Origin: Argopecten irradians
Taxonomy: Eukaryota; Mollusca; Bivalvia; Pectinida; Pectinidae
NCBI RefSeq assembly: GCF_041381155.1
Contig: NC_091140.1
Span: forward strand, 22,472,864 to 22,536,863
Reading direction: 5' to 3'
DNA: 64,000 nucleotides
The translations under genes were made by a program, and so were the position numbers. This document shows positions 25,271 through 38,222 of this stretch, piece by piece. How positions within the stretch are numbered: the stretch's first letter is position 1; each line of letters starts with the position of its first letter. The notes under the pieces were generated by a model that did not search any database, had not been told where the DNA came from, and saw nothing but the letters and a program-made list of their open reading frames with translations.

Positions 25271-26779
25271 TACCGTATTTTCCGGAGTATAAGCCGCTAC
25301 TTTTTTCCCTGAAAATCGGGAGTGCGGCATATACACCAGTGCGACTTATCTGTGGACGAAAACCAAAATCTGACGATGTTTTGGCATTATTACGTCGTGA
25401 TTCACATGTGAAAATCGTAAGTTTTACTCGCCAGTTTTGTAAAGTTATACATCGAACAAATCACTGTAAAAGTGTTTAAAAGATAAAATATGCAATGAAA
25501 ATATATTAACGATGAAAATGATTACATATCAGATGCATATTCATTCGTAAAATTGTTTAATTCAAGGAAAATCCGCCGACTGAAACGTGTTTGTTTACTA
25601 GCGCAACACAATAGCGGTTTAGTAAAGTTATACATCGAAAATATCACTGTAGAAGTGTTTTAAACGATATAATATGTGATGAAAATATAATAAAGATAAA
25701 AATAATAACGTACCAGATACATGTTCAATCGTAAAATTGTTTAATTCATGGAAAATCGGTTGACTGAAGCGTGGTTGTTTACAGTCACAACACAATGGCG
25801 GACTGATTTCGCTATCGATTTGCTGCAGGATCGTTACCAAGAAAATAATAACTAAAACGTCAAAAACCATCAAATATCAAACAATAAGTTAAATATATTA
25901 TTTAAATATTATTTGAGTGAAAGAAATGTCCGCAGACAGGGAATAAACAATCTTCTGAATGACTGCTAAATATAACTTGCACACGTGTTACACACGGTCA
26001 ACATGTGTATTTCTCAGAATCCTGTCGCTGTGACTTCAATGAAATAATCGGCAGTCAAGTTTATAGTGTGAATTACATGTAATATAGAACATTATAGCGA
26101 TGTTAAAAAGCACCAAACAGTCGTATAAAACATCATTTAATCGATCTCTGCAGCGGCAAACACCACGAAATCATATCCGGAAGTTTACAAAAATAAGGCT
26201 TCGGTGAATTGCATCATGGGATGGCAAGTTGAGAGAGAACACTCTAAACGAAGTCAATTTTAGGTTAATGATAGTCTTGATAATAAAGTAATCCTATACA
26301 CATCAATATAATTAATACGCGAAGTATATCAAAATAGATATAAAAGAAAATCGTATGCATATTGAGGAAAGTATTTTAACCGGCATATTGAAATATGAGA
26401 GAGAGTAAGCGTGAATTCGTACGGCCGCCATGTTTGTTTACACACAAGAAGTCTTACGTAATGGCAGAGTAAACAACGAACAGAAACATGACCAAATCAA
26501 TTTTGCTAAAGATATTTATATCATTGTGAGTTTTATTTGTTATACATTTACAGAACAAGTTTACAGACAGTTTTCGTGATTCTAATTGATCGATAAGCAT
26601 TACCGTGCTTCATTAGAGATCGATCGTATACACAGAGGGTTGCGTGGGTGCATGGGCCTAACTTTTGGTTGCGGCTTATGTAACGGTGCGTCTTATGTGT
26701 GTACAAAACCTGAAAAAATCGTAAAAAAGGCCTCTGCGGCTTGTACACAGGTGCGACTTATTGTCCGGAAAATACGGTA
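25271..26779. mobile_element. 1.5-kb TIR element, TACCGTATTT group
   Basis: The ends are inverted: TACCGTATTTTCCGGAGTAT on the left and, read inward from the right, TACCGTATTTTCCGGACAAT. A subterminal GCGACTTAT occurs near both ends. ACA flanks both sides (25268-25270, 26780-26782); whether the target duplication is this or the TA inside the ends is unclear. A 183-bp direct duplication lies inside (25439 and 25622). No transposase-like frame is present. CGGCCGCCATGTTT near 26421 is shared with the related element at 45380-46920. Confidence 0.8.
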
Positions 26780-27861
26780 ACATGAATAAAAAATTATATT
26801 TACATGTAATTTGATGTCAATAATTAGCAAAACAAATCAACGACATTATCAGAATAAGTTTGAGCATCCCCCTTGGTTTGGATCCTCCCACATGATCCAG
26901 CACAGTACAATTCTATCGGCAACACCAATCATACAAATGCTTACATTTAATAATTGAATCATACATATATTAACGCTATACAGAGATATTAATGATGATG
27001 CTAATATTGAATATTTGTATTTGTTAAGTCATGTTAAAAGCCAGGGTCATTTTGTGGTTTTCAAAGTTATAAATGTGCAGGAAATTGGAGAACCTTGAGA
27101 AAAACCGTTGAATGGTCAGTATCAGGCAACTGCATCACATGGGATACAAACATGTGGAGAGAGTAAATAGTATGTAAGAACTCCTGAACTTAACTCAGCC
27201 CCTTAAACTAAATCTACAATAAAATGTAGATGTTGTAGGTTATGTTAAATCAGGATTACACAGATACATTTTTGTATTAGAATAAAAGTTATTTTAGTCA
27301 AGATACAAATGTTACATTTCAAGTGTTTAAGATAGTTGTCAAATTTCTGTTACAAATTTGGTTAAGGTGGTTTGCAGGAATTGCTATTGACCGATCAGAT
27401 GCTGGTATTAATATGATGAAAGTTATTTTGGTAACAAACAACATTGGAACCAAACTAGAAAATCAATTGTTTTTAAAAATGAGTTTGACAAATTAAAATA
27501 TTTTATGCATTCAATTTTTCCTTAAATTAATAAAAATATGTGCTCACAAATAGGTTTTTTCATGCATGTGTCTAAACTGAAGGCCAAAATGAGGTTATAT
27601 TCCTGTAGAGAACTTCGATGTATTTATAAGTGACATTTGACCCATTTTTTGTGTCAGATATATCATGTCTGTTGGAATTTTCTGACGGAAAAGCTATAAT
27701 GTATATATATTATTAGATGATGGTAGCTCAAGTTATGAGTGCTGTCAATCAGGATTTTAAATGATTACACATGACATATGATTCATAGCTGTATGTATCA
27801 CTCGCATGCATTTAAAAGATACTAAATTAATTTGTTTAATGTCATATGGACAATCTAAATT
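26780..27861. other. AT-rich spacer, no gene seen
   Basis: Unique-looking AT-rich DNA between a TIR element and the 86-bp array. No reading frame, RNA gene or repeat could be supported. Confidence 0.5.
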
Positions 27862-29110
27862 ACTGCATACTTCTAACCTCTCACAAAGGAAAAGTGTGGC
27901 CAATAAGTGTCTTACTACCACAGTTGACTCCACAATAACCCCTTTTTACTGCATACTGCTAACCTCTCACAAAGGAAAAGTGTGGCCAATAAGTGTCTTA
28001 CTACCACAGTTGACTCCACAATAACCCCCTTTTACTGCATACTTCTAACCTCTCACAAAGGAAAAGTGTGGCCAATAAATGTCTTACTACCACAGTTGAC
28101 TCCACAATAACCCCCTTTTACTGCATACTTCTAACCTCTCACAAAGGAAAAGTGTGGCCAATAAATGTCTTACTACCACAGTTGACTCCACAATAACCCC
28201 CTTTTACTGCATACTTCTAACCTCTCACAAAGGAAAAGTGTGGCCAATAAATGTCTTACTACTACAGTTGACTCCACAATAACCCCCTTTTACTGCATAC
28301 TTCTAACCTCTCACAAAGGAAAAGTGTGGCCAATAAATGTCTTACTACTACAGTTGACTCCACAATAACCCCCTTTTACTGCATACTTCTAACCTCTCAC
28401 AAAGGAAAAGTGTGGCCAATAAATGTCTTAACTACTACAGTTGACTCCACAATAACCTCCTTTTACTGCATACTTCCAACCTCTCACAAAGGAAAAGTGT
28501 GGCCAATAAATGTATTACTACCACAGTTGACTCCACAATAACCCCATTTTACTGCATACTTCTAACCTCTCACAAAGGAAAAGTGTGGCCAATAAATGTC
28601 TTACTACTACAGTTGACTCCACAATAACCCCCTTTTACTGCATACTTCTAACCTCTCACAAAGGAAAAGTGTGGCCAATAAATGTCTTACTACCACAGTT
28701 GACTCCACGATAACCCCCTTTTACTGCATACTTCTAACCTCTCACAAAGGAAAAGTGTGGCCAATAAATGTCTTACTACTACAGTTGACTCCACAATAAC
28801 CCCCTTTTACTGCATACTTCTAACCTCTCACAAAGAAAAGTGTGGCCAATAAAGTTGACTCCACAATAACCCCCTTACTTCTACCACAGTTGTCTTACTA
28901 CCACAGTTGACTCCACAATAACCCCATTTTACTGCATACTTCTAACCTCTTACAAAGGAAAAGTGTGGCCAATAAATGTCTTACTACCACAGTTGACTCC
29001 ACAATAACCCCCTTTTTACTGCATACTTCTAACCTCTCACAAAGGAAAAGTGTGGCCAATAAATGTCTTACTAACACAGTTGACTCCACAATAACCCCCT
29101 TTCTGCATTC
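27862..29110. repeat. 86-bp minisatellite, about 14 copies
   Basis: The unit includes TTACTGCATACTTCTAACCT, CTCACAAAGGAAAAGTGTGG, CCAATAAATGTCTTACTACC and GTTGACTCCACAATAACCCC. Spacing is regular at 86 bp (for example 27881, 27967, 28053, 28139), with one deleted unit near 28840-28890. Since 86 is not a multiple of three, frames do not persist and the array is non-coding. Confidence 0.95.
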
Positions 29111-30545
29111 AAAGAACGTGTTGTCAATAAAATCTCTTACTCTGATTTACTTCTAAACCTCTCACAAAAAGAAAACTGTGGCCAAGTAAAATTACTTACT
29201 GCTACTTCAACATGTTCTCAAAGAAAAAATGTCGCAAATAAAATAACTTACAGCATACTTCCAAACCTCCATCACAAAGAAAAGTGTTGGCAATAGAATT
29301 ATTACTGCATAATTCCCAACCAATATCATAAGAAAGTGGTGGCAATATAAATCTCTTACTGCATACTTTCAACCTTTCTCAGAAAGAAAAGTGTGGCCAA
29401 ATAAATATCTTACTGCATACTTTTCTAACCTCTCAGACAAAGGAAAAGTGTAGGCCCATAAATTCGTCTTACTGATACTTTCCAAACTGATCTAAAAAGA
29501 TAACTTCGTCGGGTCAATAACCCCATCTCTTACTGTATACTATCCATACCTCTCTAAAAAGGAAAACTGTGGTCCAATAAATGTCTTAGTGCATACTTCC
29601 TAACCTCTCTCAACAAGTTGACCATCCACAATAACCCCCTTTTTACTGCATTTACTTCTAACCTCTCAACTAAGAAAGAAAAGTGTGGTGGCCCAACTAA
29701 ATGTCCTTAGTGCATAAAAACACACGTATGACTCAACAATAACCCCCTTTCATAGCCAATAAGCGAATATTATACATAACCATGAAAGGGGCTGGACATA
29801 ATGTGCAGTCAACCTTGAGTAACCAATGCTAGAAGAGAGAGGTGAGATAATCATAACTATGTTCTAATGAAGCAGTATGAAATTAATAACCAACTAACAA
29901 ATGCTGACAAAAAAAATCTAATAATCCGATGCAATCAGAAAATCACATTTAACCAGTATCGTAAAATGTACATCCAAAAAGTTTCATTAATTATTATTTC
30001 AATTAATTGTTATATGAATAGCAAGCTTCCATACCTCTGTAAAGGAAAAGTGTGGCCCAATAAATAAATGTCTTACTACTACACAACCTAAAAAAAAAAA
30101 GTGTGGCCAATAAATCTCTTACTGCATACTCCAAACTCTCTAAAAAAGAAAAGTGTGGCAATAAAATAAATCTCTTACTGCTCACAACTTCCAACCTCTC
30201 TCAAAAAAAAGTGTGGCCAATAAATCTTTTACTGCATACTTCCAACTCTCTCAAAAAAAAAAAGTGTGGCCAATAAATAAATGTCATACTTACTAATCTC
30301 TCTAAAAAAAAGTGTGGCCAATAAACTCTTTGCATAACCTCTCTCAAAAAAAAAGTGTGGCCAATAAATCTCTTACTGCATACTTCCAACCTCTCTCAAA
30401 AGAAAAGTGTGGCCAATAAATCTCTTACTGCATACTTCCAACCTCTCTAAAAAAGAAAAGTGTGGCCAATAAATCTCTTACTGCATACCAACCTCTCTCA
30501 AAAGAAAAGTGTGGCCAATAAATCTCTTGCATACCACAGTTGATC
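29111..30545. repeat. Degenerate extension of the 86-bp array
   Basis: Units decay abruptly after 29110, with many small indels and inserted bases to about 29745. After an interruption they resume from about 30035 to 30545 as shorter units of about 50 bp carrying AAGTGTGGCCAATAAATC and CTTACTGCATACTTCCAA. The second half lacks the GTTGACTCCACAATAACC segment until its final unit near 30540. Confidence 0.85.
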
Positions 30546-30870
30546 CACAATAACCCCCCTTTCATGGCCAGTCAGGATTATTGACCATGAATGGGCTTGA
30601 ATCCCCTATGCATTGCCTAATCACGCGATTATTCACATGACCATGAAAGGGGATGCGGGACATGTGTGCAGTCAAAACCAATTGGTAACAAATGTAGTAT
30701 AGAGAGGGGTGTTTATCTTACTTAAACCTTGTTCTATTGGATAAAATTAAATCAATTAAACGTATTATTAACCGATACTGACAAGATTTTCTTAAAAAAA
30801 TGTCAATAATGCAATAAGAAAATTACATTTATTTAAATGCTTCATCACAAAGCTTCCATTATGTATTTCA
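29738..30870. repeat. Duplicated flank of the 86-bp array
   Basis: Sequence following the array occurs twice in direct orientation, about 29738-30030 and about 30550-30870. Each copy starts after CACAATAACCCCC, then has ACCATGAAAGGGG, GTGCAGTCAA, and an AT-rich tail ending near CAAGCTTCC or AAAGCTTCC. The copies differ by many substitutions and small indels. Array half plus flank was apparently duplicated as a unit. Confidence 0.65.
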
Positions 30871-32090
30871 ATTAACTTCACGTATGATATGAGAGCGACT
30901 CTGTATTGTAAGGAAGTTTTAAATCTAAAGGTGCACTTTATATCAATATGCATTTTATCTTGACAATTAAAAAACCTCTGATGGGAAATTAATTTTACAT
31001 AAAATGTACTTACTATTTTAGTTTCCGACAATTTCTTTGTTTTTCTTGCAATCGCTGAACAGAGCTTGATAATAATCCAATTGTTTCATACTGTACATAT
31101 CCCCTAAAAATATTTTGATGCAGCATTTCGCAGAATCAAAGTTTTTATCTCTACATATGGCAAATCTCCTTATGCTCTTTTTGATGGATAATGACAAACT
31201 GATGTATTAACATTGAGCAAAGAACCTCTAATACTGAAAAGTACTCACAAGCATAATAGGTACAGGTAAATCAAAACAGAGAACAATAAGAGGGTTGGGG
31301 TGTAGGGATGAAAAAGGTAGGTGCATGAATTCTCGTCATCTCTCACGGGACATTATTACCCCCCTCGCTTTGCTCGGGAGTAATAAATCCCTTATTACTC
31401 GAAAGCCATGCAATAACCTTTACTAGTTGCCTATTAAAGTGTCAGCAATAAAGGAGTATGTGAAAAGATCTCAAAACAGTCTTTAAATGTATGGGTTATT
31501 GTATGGTACCAAGACACCCAAGTGATTGGGCAGGAGCCAGAGTGCCTCACTTGTTCACAATGAAAAATAAAGACGATGAAAAACAAAATCGCAATTTTAG
31601 GGTTTTATTACATCATATCCTCATTTGTGATGTTTGTACAGATCGGGACGCGATGATTCCTGAAAGTAAATCATAAATGTTAATTGTGTTTTAGTTGAGG
31701 TCCCAGTAGATCGACCTGTCAGATAGACTCACCTATATAGGTGTAGTAATGTCTAACCTAGTAAAACAATAAACAGGACCTCCAATCACTTCTCTTCTCT
31801 CTTTGTTCTCTTACTGTGTCTAAACAAACTATCTAACTGATGCAGTGGAAATTAAAAACATAGTCATTAGGTGAAGAGGTCACAGTTTCCTCATGTCTAT
31901 TACTTATTACTTGCCTAGACATGGTAACTTGTTGAGTTCTCCAGTTAGTTTCCGTGGTAATTCCATAGTAAGTTTTATCTATCTGCCAGCATTAGAACAC
32001 TACAGATTAACTTCTCCGGCACCTGTTCTGATATGATCATTTGTAAAGGTATGTTTGCATGTTTTTAACTTTTTTTGTTGTTGAAACAAT
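30871..32090. other. AT-rich spacer, no gene seen
   Basis: Contains a short reading frame at 31491-31676 without recognisable features and no convincing splice sites. No repeat or RNA gene was identified. Confidence 0.5.
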
Positions 32091-32172
32091 CATATTGTAT
32101 ACCCTCGTATTGAAATATGTACAAATGGCATGTTTTTCGTCTGTTGCAAAGAAGATTTTTATAAAGGATCTA
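32091..32172. repeat. 82-bp direct repeat, left copy
   Basis: This sequence recurs at 34369-34450 with one difference (GAAGATTTTT against GAAAATTTTT). It begins CATATTGTATACCCTCG and ends TTATAAAGGATCTA. The two copies bracket the 157-bp array element exactly. See findings. Confidence 0.9.
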
Positions 32173-34368
32173 AGGGCCGGTGAGCTTATGTCATGGCGCG
32201 GCGTCCGTCGTCCGTCCGTCCGTCCGTCTGTCGTCCGTCTCCGTCAACATTTCCTTTTAAATCGCTACAAGTCATAGAGTTCTGGATGGATTATAACCAA
32301 ATTTGGCCAGAAATATCCTTGGGGGAAGGGGAACAGAACTTCTATAAATTTTGGTTCTGACCCCCAGGGGGCAGGAGGGGCGGGGCCCAATAGGGGTAAT
32401 AGAGGTAAATCCTATAAATCGCTACTTGTCCTAGAGTTCTGCATGGATTGTAACCAAATTTGGCCAGAAACATCCTTGGGGAAAGGGGAACCGAACTTGT
32501 ATAAATTTTGGCTCTGACCCCCTTGGGGCAGGAGGAGCGGGGCCCAATAGGGGTAATAGAGGTAAATCCTATAAATCGCTACTTGTCCTAGAGTTCTGCA
32601 TGGATTGTAACCAAATTTGGCTAGAAACATCCTTGGGGGAAGGGGAACAGAACTTGTATAAATTTTGGCTCTGACCCCCAGGGGGCAGGAGGGGCGGGGC
32701 CCAATAGGGGTAATAGAGGTAAATCGTATAAATCGCTACTTGTCCTAGAGTTCTGCATGGATTGTAACCAAATTTGGCCACAAACATCCTTGAGGGAAGG
32801 GGAACAGAACTTGTATAAATTTTGGCTCTGACCCCCTGGGGGCAGGAGGGGCAGGGCCCAATAGGGGTAATAGAGGTAAATCCTATAAATCTCTACTTGT
32901 CCTAGAGTTCTGCATGGATAGTAACCAAATTTGGCCAGAAACATCCTTGGGGGAAGGGGAACAGAACTTGTATAAATTTTGGCTCTGACCCCCAGGGGGC
33001 AGGAGGGGCGGGGCCCAATAGGGGTAATAGAGGTAAATCCTATAAATCGCTACTTGTCCTAGAGTTCTGCATGGATTGTAACCAAATTTGGCCAGAAACA
33101 TCCTTGGGGGAAGGGGAACAGAACTTGTATAAATTTTGGCTCTGACCCCCTGGGGGCAGGAGGGGCGGGGCCCAATAGGGGTAATAGAGGTAAATCCTAT
33201 AAATTGCTACTTGTCCTAGAGTTCAGCATGGATTGTAACCAAATTTGGCCACAAACATCCTTGGGGGAAGGGGAACAGAACTTGTATAAATTTTGGCTCT
33301 GACCCCCTGGGGGCAGGAGGGGCGGGGCCCAATAGGGGTAATAGAGGTAAATCCTATAAATCGCTACTTGTCCTAGAGTTCTGCATGGATTGTAACCAAA
33401 TTTGGCCAGAAACATCCTTTGGGGAAGGGGAACAGAACTTGTATAAATTTTGGCTCTGACCCCCAGGGGGCAGGAGGGGCGGGGCCTAATAGGGGTAATA
33501 GAGGTAAATCGTATAAATCGCTACTTGTCCTAGAGTTCTGCATGGATTGTAACCAAATTTGGCCAGAAACATCCTTGGGGGAAGGGGAACAGAACTTGTA
33601 TAAATTTTAGCTCTGACTCCCTGGGGGCAGGAGGGGCGGGGCCCAATAGGGGTAATAGAGGTAAATCGTATAAATTGCTACTTGTCCTAGAGTTCTGCAT
33701 GGATTGTAACCAAATTTGGCCAGAAAACATCCTTGGGGGAAGGGGAACAGAACTTGTATAAATTTTAGCTCTGACCCCCTGGGGGCAGGAGGGGCGGGGC
33801 CCAATAGGGGTAATAGAGGTAAATCGTATATAAATCGCTACTTGTCCTAGAGTTCTGCATGGATTTTAACCAAATTTGGCCACAAACATCCTTGAGGGAA
33901 GGGGAACAGAACTTGTATAAATTTTGGCTCTGACCCCCAGGGGCAGGAGGGGCGGGGCCCAATAGGGGAAATAGAGGTAAATCGTATAAATCGCTACTTG
34001 TCCTAGAGTTCTACATGGATTGTAACAAAATTTGGCCACAAACATCCTTGGGAGAAGGGGAAAAGTACTTGTATAAATTTTGGCTCTGACCCCCTGGGGG
34101 CAGGAGGGATGGGGCCCAATTGGGGAAATAGAGGTAAATCCTATAAATTGCTACTTGTCCTAGAGTTCTGCATGGATTGTAACCAACTTTGGCCAGAAAC
34201 ATCCTTGGGGTTAACAGAATTCGTATAAATTTTGGCTTTGACCCCCCTGGAGGAGAAAGAGTGGGTCCCAATAGGGGAATAAGAGGTAAATATCCAAATT
34301 TCTTCAGTAAAGAAACAATGAACTTATATTCAGAACATTTCTTGGCATTACAAACCAGGGATGTACAG
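32173..34368 (+). mobile_element. Family 4 modular element with 157-bp cores, about 13 copies
   Basis: The left end has AGGGCCGGTGAGCTTATGTC, then a GTCCGTCC microsatellite (32205-32240), then cores 157 bp apart (GTCCTAGAGTTC at 32428, 32585, 32742 and so on to 34157). Each core carries CTTGTCCTAGAGTTCTGCAT, CCAAATTTGGCCAGAAACAT and a GC-rich block with GGCAGGAGGGGCGGGGCC. The last 90 bp before the right direct repeat are AT-rich and unlike the cores. The 72-residue frames that recur on the minus strand only reflect the core period and are not genes. Confidence 0.8.
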
Positions 34369-34450
34369 CATATTGTATACCCTCGTATTGAAATATGTAC
34401 AAATGGCATGTTTTTCGTCTGTTGCAAAGAAAATTTTTATAAAGGATCTA
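34369..34450. repeat. 82-bp direct repeat, right copy
   Basis: Second copy of the 82-bp repeat that brackets the 157-bp array element; 81 of 82 positions match the left copy. Confidence 0.9.
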
Positions 34451-34834
34451 TTGAGGTTGTTTAATATATAAAAATAAATTGTTTAATTTTTCATATGATC
34501 TGCACTGTTTGTCTGATCATTGTGTTTTTGTTTGTTTGAGTTTTACGGCCCATCGACAACTAAGGTCATTTAGGGCCATGATCATAGTGTAAAAGAGCTC
34601 TTGAAGTTAAAGTATCAGTGAAAATGAAATAAGAAGTAAGGACTTACCAGTATAGACAAATATTATGCAAACGCAAATTTCACTGGAGAAATGAAACTTA
34701 GAAATGATGACTTGTGTACTAAAATATAATGGAATAATCCAGTTATGCTTGTTGTATTTGTACCAATGCTGTGCAGCATGTACATGTCTAGAATTGATCA
34801 GGTAGCACTGTGTTTGATTTTAACTTTTAACACT

Positions 34835-35105
34835 TGATTGGTTATAATAAATTGAAAATTTGATTGGGTGTCGGTGTAATAAATAGGAATTCTGATTGGG
34901 TGAAACAGATAGAAATTCTGATTGGCTAAAATAAATAGAAATTCTGATTGTGTGTAATAAATAGAAATTCTGATTGGGTGTAACAGATAGAAATTCTGAT
35001 TGGCTAAATAGAAATTCTGTTTAGGAATTGTGATTGGCTACAATAAAAAGAACTTCTGATTGGCTACAATAAATAAAAATTCTGATTGGCTGTAATGAAA
35101 CTAGT
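34835..35105. repeat. CCAAT-bearing minisatellite, about 9 units
   Basis: Units of roughly 25-36 bp carry TTCTGATTGGCT or TTCTGATTGGGT followed by AATAAATAGAAA. On the minus strand most contain a CCAAT core, and several match AGCCAATCAG, the preferred NF-Y site. More isolated ATTGG copies continue to about 35590 (for example near 35391, 35493 and 35582). No coding potential. Confidence 0.75.
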
Positions 35106-35599
35106 ATCAAATTGCTATACAGCAGGAACAGGATATGGCTTTGTTAGTATGGACAGTTAATTAGCCCTGAAATGGTTACTGCTAATGGATCTAATAGGTG
35201 AAAATCTGTCCACTTCCTTAATGATAGATACAAAGTGTCAATAAAAGAAGTTTCGATTGCCCTGACATACTTACCCTATTAGAAACCTCTGCTGTGCTAA
35301 CTGGTCGGCTTTATTGGTATATATAGATTCAATGTTTACTTTCTAAAAAAGCAACTATCTGATTAGTTAATAAGTAGATACCGGTATGCCTTATTGGCTA
35401 TTCAAGATATTTGATTGACTAATCAATAAACAGAATTATTTCAAATTTTTTAAACGAAACATCTGATCGGTGGATTAGTAAACACATGTCTGATTGGCTA
35501 ATATAAGTATAACAATTTGATTGACGAATAATGAATTGAATAGAAGTTTTAATGATTGCTTTGTTAAAAAGGAAACATCTGATTGGTTGATGAGTAAAC

Positions 35600-37382
35600 A
35601 TGTTTTGGCTATAGAGTTCAAATGAGTCTTCAGGGATGAATGAGTTATAGTTGTGATTGAATAACAGATAGAAATACTCAAGTGGTTAATCGTTAAATTA
35701 TTATATTTTATGACGGAGAGAAATATTTTTATTATTTAATTTTTGTAATGAATAGAAATGTCCAATTATTATATACCATGTCCTATTGATGATGGGACAT
35801 TTCTAAAACAATTACCAAATAAATATGAAAATTGAATGAAAAGTAATAAGGTGCCTGGAGTGTAATGGTTTTTGATCATCCAGATGTTATGGGCGAAGTA
35901 AAATCCTTCATAAGGAAGTTCTTTATATTTGTGATCTTAAACAGGTCAAATGAAACACTTCATTAGAGTCCATGCTTCATACACAGCCGTCCACCTAATC
36001 TGACGATGTATCGGTCAAACAACCTAATGTTATGGTCATTTGTGGCTGTTCCCTAGTCAAGTTTGATGGATGATGGTCAGTTATGGCAGCTGAGCCTAAT
36101 CTCAGAAAGCAGGGTAGATGAAATTGGCTATATATTGGGAGAATACTGCTCTAGATCATCTCAACTCTTGAAAGGTCAAAGCACATAAGATCTGGATCAT
36201 TGGAGTGCTTGTTTAGAGTAGAATGTGGTACGATATTGCAGATGTCTGGCGTTACGATTGAATTAGTTTACTTTGTCAATACAATCAGTACGGATCCTTT
36301 ACCATTTCGGGATCCGAGTCCTTGAGTTTCCAAAGTGTGGTAGTGTCGCAATCGGCTTAAGCTAGATTTTTTGGCCATGAGGCATGTAAATGTCACAAAT
36401 AATATATGCTGACGTTAATGTATCGTATATTGACATCCATTTGATTAGAGTTCAGTTTTAGGGAATCTTTCATGATCAAATCTGAGAACTAGTAAATGTC
36501 ACCAGCAGTATTACATGTATTGAATTAAAATAAAATGTCAATGACCGATTGCGAGCTGTCACCCAATGATTTGCTGCTTGTCGGCCATCTTATATACATG
36601 GTTGCTGGTGATTGGTAGTCCGTCTTCCTAAGATGAAATTCTAAAACACCTCAGAACTGACATATCGTGTGCATGAAGATGCAATTTGAACTCCTCCGAT
36701 ATAAATGTCTCACATTGACCTCGGATGTGACAGTCTGTGACACAATCTTTTTTCGTTGCTAGTCATTTGGACTAGTAAACCTCTAAATTTAACTTGTTCG
36801 ACTATTTAATCACTAGTCCAAATTAAATATACAGCCATTTTGCTTCAGCACTTCAAATTCAGTCATGGTAAGTTTACATTTTTTTAACCAAATTGCAGTC
36901 TGGATGCTTTTATGAACACAAATTCTCACAAAATGATGCACCCGGACTGAAATAAAAATATCAAAATAAAAATAAATAAAGAATGCAATTGACCACCGCT
37001 CTTGTAAATGTAGTATTTAATAATATTAATCGAATGGGGAGCCACAAGTCCAATCGGACTAGTTCATTACAATCGTCACTAGTCCAGCTATAAAATTACT
37101 AGTCATGGGCATCGGACTAGTGCTTAAAGTCGCAGACTGATGCAAGAGCATCAATTTTGAAACTAAGGGACTACTTTCATAACCACATGTTTACCTGCAG
37201 GGTTATTATCCCTTGAAAAGATCAGTTAATCTATGCTGTATGTTGTTTATCTCGAAGGAGAAAAGGTTACATTCGATTTCTTACAATAAGGCTATATAGT
37301 AGTACAACATTTTAGTAACTGTTTATTTTCTTATGCTGACTTAGAGTGTAATGTAAGGTTTAACAGCAAAAATTTTTGTTTT
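35600..37382. other. Spacer without supported gene
   Basis: Includes a run of variants of ACTAGTCC and GGACTAGT between 36760 and 37140 that can pair with one another. No exon, RNA gene or mobile element with clear ends was found. Confidence 0.45.
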
Positions 37383-38222
37383 AGGTCACCTGACTCTCAG
37401 GTGACCTATTCTAATCGCCTTTTGTTAGTCGTCGTGCGTCGTACGTTGTCCATCGTGCGTCGTCCGTCGTATGTCCGTAAACAATTTACATTTTTGACTT
37501 CTTCTCCAAAACTGCTGAAGCAATTTCAATTAAATTTTGCACAAACCTTCTATGGCATAAGGCCAATCAAAATTGTGAATTATATGGTCCCCACCCCCCA
37601 GGGAGCTATGGAAGGGGCCAAAAGGGGTAAAATTGATTATTTTTCATAGGAAATTAGTCAAACTGGGTTAGAATTATTAGTCTGAAATAGCATTTTAACA
37701 TCATGTCCATATTGGTCATGGCCGACCCCCAGGGGCCAGATAATCTTTATAGATTGGAAGGTCTTAAGGCCCTTTACAAAAATTTGTGAATTTCATGACC
37801 CTGGGATCTAAGATTTTCCCCTGGGGAGGGGGTCAAATTTACTATAGTTTATATAGGATAAACACATTTAGGAACATTATTTGCTTAGTTTTCATAGGAA
37901 ATTAGTCAATCTTGGTTAAAATTATTAGCCTGAGATAGCATTTTAACATCATATCCATATTGGTCCTGGCCGACCCCCAGGGGCCAGAGGGTTGGGGCCA
38001 AAAGGGGTCAAAATGGATAACATTTCAAAAATCTTTCTTCTGAATTCACAGATTTGATGGAACCAAATACATGTAATATTCATAGATTAAAAAGTCAAAT
38101 TTATAAAATCACTGACTGACTTCAAGGGCCTGATGGGCAAATATATAGTGTTAATATGCATGTCTTTGTTTCATTCTGTATCTGAACTCAGATGACCGTT
38201 AAGGCCCATGGGCCTCTTGTTT
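37383..38222 (+). mobile_element. Family 1 modular element, copy 2
   Basis: The 5' hairpin is perfect: AGGTCACCTGA (37383-37393), a 3-nt loop, TCAGGTGACCT (37397-37407). It is followed by ATTCTAATCGCCTTTTGT, a CGTCGTGCGTCGT-type microsatellite and TCCGTAAACAATTTACA. Core units follow, one partly deleted near 37735. The 3' end has a degenerate inverse arm (CTCAGATGACC), then AGGCCCATGGGCCT and CTTGTTT. It is the shortest copy, with about two cores. Confidence 0.8.

Noticed and set aside
27862-29110. CRISPR-like array
   Set aside because: The whole 86-bp period is repeated with no unique spacers, and the DNA is eukaryotic.
32412-34427. Recurring 65-138-residue minus frames starting MFLAKFGYNPCRT
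   Set aside because: They repeat every 157 bp with the core unit and overlap one another, so they are periodic artefacts.
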